Of a DNA stretch of 64,000 nucleotides, positions 59,951 through 64,000 are shown in pieces; position 1 is the first letter of the stretch; each line of letters starts with the position of its first letter. A program made the translations under genes and the position numbers. This DNA comes from CAYWRZ01 sp964460845. Lineage in GTDB: Bacteria > Bacteroidota > Bacteroidia > Flavobacteriales_D > UBA2798. The notes under the pieces were generated by a model, which saw nothing but the letters and a program-made list of their open reading frames with translations, ran no database searches and was not told where the DNA came from. Where the stretch lies: positions 62,001-126,000 of the forward strand of contig CAYWRZ010000005.1 in assembly GCA_964460845.1 (NCBI GenBank). The letters are read 5' to 3'.

Positions 59951-61408
59951 TTAACGGGGATTCCGAAAAAATTCTTCGCGTTGGGAACCGTAATGATCAA
60001 ATTCACCGCGACCGGGCTCATCGACACTTTGGTTGGGATTGTTACGGCTATTGAGCACATAAGACCAACGCGGATTCCGGATTTCGCCGGGCATATCCGA
60101 GTGCAGCACTATATAATCGTTAGATATCAGATCGGGTAGATAAAACACAAAACGCTTGTTGTTAAAACGCCCAATTTTGTAGTAATGCCAAATTTGGTAA
60201 GGATAAGAGCTGGGTTCGTTCGGACGATCAGTCACACTGTCGGGCGCACCGTAACGCAGGAAAATAGCTCCACGATCGGTCTCATAGCCTTTGCGCACGC
60301 GGGTACTGAACATTTTATTCACATTATCGACTGCGCGTTTGTAGGTTAGCCAGGCTTCTTCAGGCTTAGCCGGATTACGGCTTTTCCAAAAAGCGAAAAA
60401 GAAGCGTTTGCTTTCGAGAATTTCGCCGCTACGCACCAGCTTATCAATGAGTGCGATTTCACTTTCACCGGCTATAGGCCGAAGGCAGGCTACGTATTCG
60501 ACCAAAGTGTCGCGGTTATCGATTTTATCGACGAAGGTGGCGGTAATATCAAGCTTGAGAAAATCGTCGGGCGAGATGGCTTCGGGCAGGTTGAAACGCT
60601 GGAAAGCCTGTGCGGTACGTGCCACTTCTTCATTTTGCGCATTGCGCAGCTCAAACACAAGATTGTATTTGCCGGAGGGGAGCTTACGAATATCGAAGGA
60701 ACCGAGCACCGGAATAACCGATTTGGCATTTTGGCGCACAAAACGGCTGAAGCCTTCTACCGGCTGCCCCGTTTCGTCCTGTATATACTGGTAGAGCACA
60801 AAACGACTTTCTTCGCCCAGCGAGAGTGTATTGTACAGCTCTGTATAATAGGCGATTTTATCAATGTCTTCGTGGAAAAAATTAGAAACATAAGGCCACA
60901 TATCGTATCCCGACTTGGTGAGCACGCCGGGTGTTTCGGATTTACGGAAGCCTTCGAGCAGTTGTACGTCGGAGAATCCGGGTGTGGAAAGCTGGGGGAT
61001 AACGTCAAAATCGACCGTTTGCGTGATCGGTTTGGGCGATTCAGCCAGCAGATCGGTAACCTGTACTTCAAGCTGGTACATTCCGGGTTCGAGCACAAAG
61101 CGTTGCTGGTCGGTAAAGTCGTTCAGTGAGGAATCGGGCTGCTGGGTATTTTGAATAAGATGCTTGCGGAAATCGATGATTTGATCATCTTTTTTGATCA
61201 GTTCCAGCACTTCGACGCTGGCGTGAGGCTGCTGCTGCTCGTTAGCCTTGAGGGTAAGCGAAGCTACGCTAAACTGCAGATAGACTTCGAACACGCCTTT
61301 ACCTTCGGGCGTATAGAAGCGTTTATAGTCGAGGTACACTTCGGGCGATTGCGCTTTGGCCGTTGCCATACCGAGACTGCAACACAGGAGGAACACAAAA
61401 ACTCTCAT
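59951..61408 (-). CDS. Exported GWxTD-domain protein (485 aa)
   Basis: Signal peptide VFVFLLCCSLGMATAKAQ. The first 280 residues are sheet-rich, probably Ig-like domains (for example YQLEVQVTDLLAESPKPITQ, YNLVFELRNAQNEEVART). The C-terminal part fits the GWxTD domain: a helix EAWLTYKRAVDNVNKMFSTR, then RKGYETDRGAIFLRYGAPDS (here GYETD in place of GWxTD) and YQIWHYYKIGRFNNKRFVFY. GWxTD proteins are widespread in Bacteroidota and of unknown function. Probably co-transcribed with the downstream glycosyltransferase. Confidence 0.88.
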   Translation of the reverse strand: MRVFVFLLCCSLGMATAKAQSPEVYLDYKRFYTPEGKGVFEVYLQFSVASLTLKANEQQQPHASVEVLELIKKDDQIIDFRKHLIQNTQQPDSSLNDFTDQQRFVLEPGMYQLEVQVTDLLAESPKPITQTVDFDVIPQLSTPGFSDVQLLEGFRKSETPGVLTKSGYDMWPYVSNFFHEDIDKIAYYTELYNTLSLGEESRFVLYQYIQDETGQPVEGFSRFVRQNAKSVIPVLGSFDIRKLPSGKYNLVFELRNAQNEEVARTAQAFQRFNLPEAISPDDFLKLDITATFVDKIDNRDTLVEYVACLRPIAGESEIALIDKLVRSGEILESKRFFFAFWKSRNPAKPEEAWLTYKRAVDNVNKMFSTRVRKGYETDRGAIFLRYGAPDSVTDRPNEPSSYPYQIWHYYKIGRFNNKRFVFYLPDLISNDYIVLHSDMPGEIRNPRWSYVLNSRNNPNQSVDEPGRGEFDHYGSQREEFFRNPR

Positions 61409-61527
61409 ACGCTAAAATTCAGTCTGTTGAGGGTGTAAGTCAAAACGTTATAGCGATCTCTGCACCCTGAATTTATAAAAATAAGGATTTTTTGCGTACA
61501 GCCATTGGGAATACCGAATCAATTTCT

Positions 61528-61535
61528 ATTTTTGC
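61528..61535 (+). promoter_or_regulatory. -7 element for tRNA-Ser
   Basis: TATTTTTG is an exact TAnnTTTG match ending 4 bases before the first base of the tRNA, so transcription probably begins at or next to the mature 5' end. Confidence 0.55.
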
Positions 61536-61539
61536 GGCG

Positions 61540-61624
61540 GAGGAATGGCAGAGTGGTCGATCGCGGCGGTCTTGAAAACCGTTAGGTGTAACAGCCTCGG
61601 GGGTTCGAATCCCTCTTCCTCCGC
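61540..61624 (+). tRNA. tRNA-Ser (anticodon TGA)
   Basis: 85 bases. Acceptor stem GGAGGAA pairs with TTCCTCC, followed by discriminator G. The anticodon loop CTTGAAA has the anticodon TGA at 61574-61576, reading UCA and other UCN codons. A long variable arm (about 15 bases, typical of class II tRNA) and the T-loop GGTTCGAATCC are present. CCA is not encoded. A hairpin terminator starts 9 bases after the end. Confidence 0.97.
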
Positions 61625-61632
61625 AACTCAGA

Positions 61633-61663
61633 AAATCCTGACGCAAAGCGTCGGGATTTTTTG
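61633..61663 (+). terminator. Terminator of tRNA-Ser
   Basis: AAAATCCTGACGC (61633-61645) pairs with GCGTCGGGATTTT (61649-61661), with one T-G pair and a 3-base loop, followed by further T residues. Confidence 0.85.
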
Positions 61664-61676
61664 TTTTAGACAGGTG

Positions 61677-61792
61677 CCAAACTTGTTTGTGCGCATGTAG
61701 AAAACAAAAAATCCACCTTTGGAAGCGCCAAAGAGGATTTCCTGAGTTGAAGCCTTCCCCTCAGGGATCAGCCGCCGGAGGCGGGTAATCCA
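61677..61792. repeat. Structured repeat, copy A
   Basis: 116 bases that align along their whole length with copy B (61818-61933). Shared blocks include GTAGAAAACAAAAAA-like, the GGATTT..GA..TGAAGCC-like middle, AGGGATCA and GTAATCC. Hairpin 1: AATCC and CTTTGG pair with CCAAAG and GGATT (61711-61740). Hairpin 2: GGAT and CCGCC (61766-61777) pair with GGCGG and ATCC (61781-61792). It is non-coding; a minus-strand open frame of 77 codons across both copies is taken as accidental. Confidence 0.7.
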
Positions 61793-61817
61793 TCCTTTTT
61801 CTAACGTTTCTTTTCGA

Positions 61818-61933
61818 GTGCTCCCAAATTGTGTGTACACCGGCAGAAAAACAAAAAACACGCTGCGCAGCAGCGGGATTTTGAAGATGCAGCCCTCCCC
61901 TTTTAGGGATCACCCGCCAAAGGCGCGTAATCC
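61818..61933. repeat. Structured repeat, copy B
   Basis: Imperfect direct copy of the element at 61677-61792. Hairpin 1 sits at the same place but with different bases: CGCTGC (61861-61866) pairs with GCAGCG (61870-61875). Hairpin 2 is retained: GGAT (61907-61910) with ATCC (61930-61933) and CGCC (61915-61918) with GGCG (61922-61925). Arms changed while pairing is kept, which points to selection on structure. Confidence 0.7.
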
Positions 61934-62105
61934 TTGTATATTTTTTATCTTAATTAAAAACAGGAACCGCTATCCGATATTTACATTATTTTAGTATTTT
62001 CACTATACAAACCTGACTGGTATTCAGGGTGTTTTTGTAGTTTTATTTATATAAGCAGTTGGTGGCAATACTGAGAAAACCCTTCCAAATTTATAAGACT
62101 ATTAC
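61934..62105. other. AT-rich intergenic region before two unrecognised genes
   Basis: 172 bases, markedly AT-rich, with no recognisable gene and no exact TAnnTTTG. It marks the left side of a compositionally distinct stretch that runs to about 63000. Confidence 0.5.
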
Positions 62106-62582
62106 ATGTATAAATTACTGAAAAAACTTCTTCAATTAAAGGTTGAACGCTTAACAGCACCACCTACTGACACATCTGTTGACCGGTTATTTAGTTGCAT
62201 TAAGTCCATTGAAGAAGGCTCAAACAAAATTTCAACCTGGTCTTTAAGCACTATAGGTGGTTCTTTACTGGCAATTTTGAGTAACGAATATTCACATCCA
62301 TTGACACCGAAATTGAAACTGATTTACTTACTATTTGTTTTAGGTTGGGGGTTTATTGGCATTTCATTTTATAATGGTAAAAACATCACAAGCCGGTCAA
62401 TTGCTTCGGAATTAAATAAAAATGATACGGAATTATTGAAAACAATTTTTACTGACTGCAACACATTTTATTCAAGACAACTGCGTTTTTTTAATTTAGC
62501 ACTTTTGATTTTTGGTATTTGGCTATTACTGTTTCTTTTGTGGTGGGTATTTGGTGATTCAATTATTAATATTTGTAAATAA
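62106..62582 (+). CDS. Unrecognised AT-rich membrane protein (158 aa)
   Basis: No family recognised. A hydrophilic N terminus (KLLKKLLQLKVERLTAPPTD) is followed by a helical segment, a weakly hydrophobic helix (WSLSTIGGSLLAILSN), a clear transmembrane helix (LIYLLFVLGWGFIGISFY), a polar loop of about 45 residues and a final strongly hydrophobic helix (LALLIFGIWLLLFLLWWVFG) near the C terminus. Codon and base use is much more AT-rich than the flanking housekeeping genes, which suggests recent acquisition. It is followed 11 bases later by a small Cys-rich gene on the same strand, so the two form a candidate two-gene unit. Confidence 0.7.
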   Translation: MYKLLKKLLQLKVERLTAPPTDTSVDRLFSCIKSIEEGSNKISTWSLSTIGGSLLAILSNEYSHPLTPKLKLIYLLFVLGWGFIGISFYNGKNITSRSIASELNKNDTELLKTIFTDCNTFYSRQLRFFNLALLIFGIWLLLFLLWWVFGDSIINICK

Positions 62583-62593
62583 AATAACTTATT

Positions 62594-62968
62594 ATGAGTG
62601 ACTGCGACTACAACAAAGACTGTTCAAAAGTGCCTATCAGAGGAAAATGTGTATCATTCTGTTTAGAGCGTATATTACGAACTGCAACAATAGAAGAAAA
62701 GCAATTAATTCTTGGACTTGATAGAACTTTGTCTTTAGCAATCCATAATGCTTATAATGAACTTAAAGACATAAATTCGTTTGAAGATTTAAGTACACAA
62801 TTAACACAAGAACAAGGGCAAACCCTGTTGACTAAGTTTAAGCAAATAAATCAATATCAATTAAATTATTTTAGAAAAAATAGACAAAAAAGAGACTTTA
62901 TTATCAATAAAATCAAAAACTTAGGATTAGACTCTGATGAGGAGTCTCTTTTATCAAACAACCATTAG
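62594..62968 (+). CDS. Unrecognised small protein with an N-terminal cysteine cluster (124 aa)
   Basis: The first 23 residues hold four Cys at positions 4, 10, 19 and 23 (C-x5-C-x8-C-x3-C, in SDCDYNKDCSKVPIRGKCVS), a spacing that could hold zinc or an Fe-S cluster or form disulfides. The rest is helical and charged, with no signal peptide or membrane helix (EEKQLILGLDRTLSLAIHNA, then KNRQKRDFIINKIKNLGL). No family is recognised. AT-rich like the preceding membrane-protein gene, 11 bases after it and on the same strand. Function unknown. Confidence 0.68.
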   Translation: MSDCDYNKDCSKVPIRGKCVSFCLERILRTATIEEKQLILGLDRTLSLAIHNAYNELKDINSFEDLSTQLTQEQGQTLLTKFKQINQYQLNYFRKNRQKRDFIINKIKNLGLDSDEESLLSNNH

Positions 62969-63378
62969 ACAAAATACTACCACAACAAGGTATTGCCCAA
63001 AGCGGGGCTGAACAGCTTCGTATCAACAAAAGTGCAGAATTCAACTTCTGTTCTTCTGGAACTCAATGACAGAAAAAGAAATCACCTGGATAGCAGAATG
63101 AAAGAGGCACGAACCGCTAACACGGTTTTTGTACCTGCCCGTAGGCATATAGATTAGACATAATTACCTGAAAAAAAATTATGATTGCCGATAATAATAT
63201 TCAATAATTATTGATAAATTCTACTCCGGTCAGCGATAGCTGATCGGAACCACCCGAACCTACCGAAAGCAGCCAAGCAAAAAAAACCAATCCATTACCC
63301 CCACCAAAAAAGCAAACGAAAAATTACCAGGCACAGCATTACCTTTGTTGTCGTGAATACACAATCCAAAAGATCGCT
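62969..63378. other. 410-base region without a supported gene
   Basis: No frame of convincing length or composition. An inverted repeat CCGGTCAGC (63226-63234) with GCTGATCGG (63239-63247), one G-T pair and 4-base loop, lies in the middle. A promoter element for the following gene is at 63340. Base composition returns toward the genome average in the right half. Confidence 0.5.
63340..63347 (+). promoter_or_regulatory. -7 element for the AlkD-like gene
   Basis: TACCTTTG is an exact TAnnTTTG match, 31 bases before the ATG at 63379. Confidence 0.5.
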
Positions 63379-64000
63379 ATGAAACGCTCTTCAAAAGCAG
63401 CCCACATTCTGAATCAACTCAATAGCCAAACCAAGCTGGGTGACTTACGGAAAATTGCGAAGGATATCAAAAAAGACCACGAATTAGCGATAGAATTATG
63501 GTCAAGCGGGAATTTTTTACCCAGGCAACTCGCCATCCTGATTATGGACAACAAGCTTCTTTCGCAGGATTTGATTAATCAGCTTGACAAGGACATGCAG
63601 ACTCACCCGTTGAACGAGCGAAACCAACTCATAGATTGGCTGATGGCTAACCAGCTTGCGAAAGACAAGAAAACCATTACACTGATGGAATCGTGGAAAA
63701 ACAGCCCTTCTCCACTTCAAAGACGAATTTTTTGGTATTACCAGGCTCGTTTGCGTTGGCTGGGAAAAACACCTCCTCCCAACACGGAAGAATTGTTGGC
63801 GGCCATCGAAACACAACTAGAAAGCGAAGAACCCGAAGTACAATGGGCCATGAATTTCACCGCAGGATGGATTGGCGTTTTTGATAAAAAGTATCGGACA
63901 CGCTGTATCGAAGTGGGGCAGAAAACGGGACTTTACAAAGGCAAAATGGTCTCAAAAGGCTGTACTCCCGATTATTTACCGGAGTTCATTGCGATAGAAA
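63379..64000 (+). CDS. AlkD-like DNA alkylation repair protein, N-terminal part (runs off the right edge)
   Basis: 207 codons are visible and the frame is open at the window end. The start ATG is at 63379. The product is built of paired helices of HEAT-like repeats, with phrases typical of the DNA-alkylation-repair (AlkD/DUF1061) family: KIAKDIKKDHELAIELWSSG, RQLAILIMDNKLLSQDLINQ, NQLIDWLMANQLAK and EPEVQWAMNFTAGWIGVFD. AlkD glycosylases remove bulky or cationic alkylated bases. The catalytic Trp/Asp residues cannot be assigned confidently with only part of the protein in view. Confidence 0.82.
   Translation, partial: MKRSSKAAHILNQLNSQTKLGDLRKIAKDIKKDHELAIELWSSGNFLPRQLAILIMDNKLLSQDLINQLDKDMQTHPLNERNQLIDWLMANQLAKDKKTITLMESWKNSPSPLQRRIFWYYQARLRWLGKTPPPNTEELLAAIETQLESEEPEVQWAMNFTAGWIGVFDKKYRTRCIEVGQKTGLYKGKMVSKGCTPDYLPEFIAIE

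Noticed and set aside
61628..61861. 77-codon minus-strand frame across the repeats after tRNA-Ser
   Set aside because: It runs through the terminator and both structured repeats, with no recognisable start context or family. The repeat structure explains the bases better.
61677..61933. CRISPR array
   Set aside because: Only two long imperfect copies with internal hairpins, no short identical repeats with unique spacers and no cas genes.
62929..62952. Terminator hairpin AGACTC/GAGTCT followed by CTTTT
   Set aside because: It lies inside the 3' part of the 124-aa coding sequence, the stem is short and the T-run brief.
61610..64000. Duplicated tRNA 3' end marking the far side of an integrated element
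   Set aside because: No second copy of the tRNA-Ser 3' sequence was found to the right within the window, and no integrase gene is present. An island is therefore only suggested by composition.
1..64000. Insertion sequences or prophage
   Set aside because: No transposase, integrase or phage structural gene was found among the translations read.

Overview
The window looks like a chromosomal segment of a Bacteroidota bacterium of moderate GC content. Several things support this: Bacteroidota-restricted families (SpvB/YD-type giant surface proteins, GWxTD, DUF3822, an OmpH-like protein, an LptD-like protein), typical synteny (DUF3822-rsmD-coaD-thioredoxin-like; rsfS-ftsH-cdsA), near absence of Shine-Dalgarno sequences, and several exact matches to the Bacteroidota -7 promoter element TAnnTTTG. 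The order or genus cannot be fixed from the sequence alone.

Layout. 1-14330 (minus) is one tightly packed run of seven genes. It encodes a small exported protein, a DNRLRE-domain exported protein, a membrane-anchored OmpH/Skp-like protein, a lipoprotein, a 2219-residue SpvB/YD-type surface protein, a LolA-like exported protein and a second giant YD-type protein that runs off the left edge. Stops and starts overlap or lie within 15 bases, so this is probably one operon with its own periplasmic handling proteins. It is the most interesting block in the window. 14453-21734 holds two divergent TetR regulators and a complete RND tripartite efflux system (outer-membrane channel, adaptor, pump), closed by a strong terminator. 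22006-22691 is a small DUF2335-type membrane module.

22807-27704 (minus) is an operon of N-acetylmuramoyl-L-alanine amidase, MCE/MlaD-like protein, two Fe-S oxidoreductase subunits and a small conserved protein, divergent from an LptD-like gene (27773-30307): an envelope-biogenesis region. 30332-45157 is mostly housekeeping: a glycosyltransferase, a ChaN-like protein, mnmA, small conserved proteins, a Nudix hydrolase, fumarylacetoacetase, a bifunctional Rel/Spo (p)ppGpp enzyme, a Fur-family regulator with a palindromic operator, a STAS protein, purA, an exported coiled-coil lipoprotein and an M61 peptidase. 45299-46964 is an ECF sigma factor overlapping a TonB-like membrane protein. 46958-58921 contains a RecD-like helicase, DUF3822, rsmD, coaD, a thioredoxin-fold protein without its cysteines, Nudix, pyrE, SRPBCC, birA, rsfS, ftsH, cdsA, a low-molecular-weight phosphatase and an RsmI-like methyltransferase. 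58899-61408 is a GT2 glycosyltransferase plus a GWxTD protein.

A tRNA-Ser(UGA) at 61540-61624 marks a change in character. It is followed by a terminator, two tandem copies of a structured 116-base repeat, an AT-rich stretch with two unrecognised genes (a membrane protein and a Cys-rich protein), a gene-poor gap, and the start of an AlkD-like DNA-alkylation-repair gene that runs off the right edge. Calls are from reading the sequence and translations; no database search was run.
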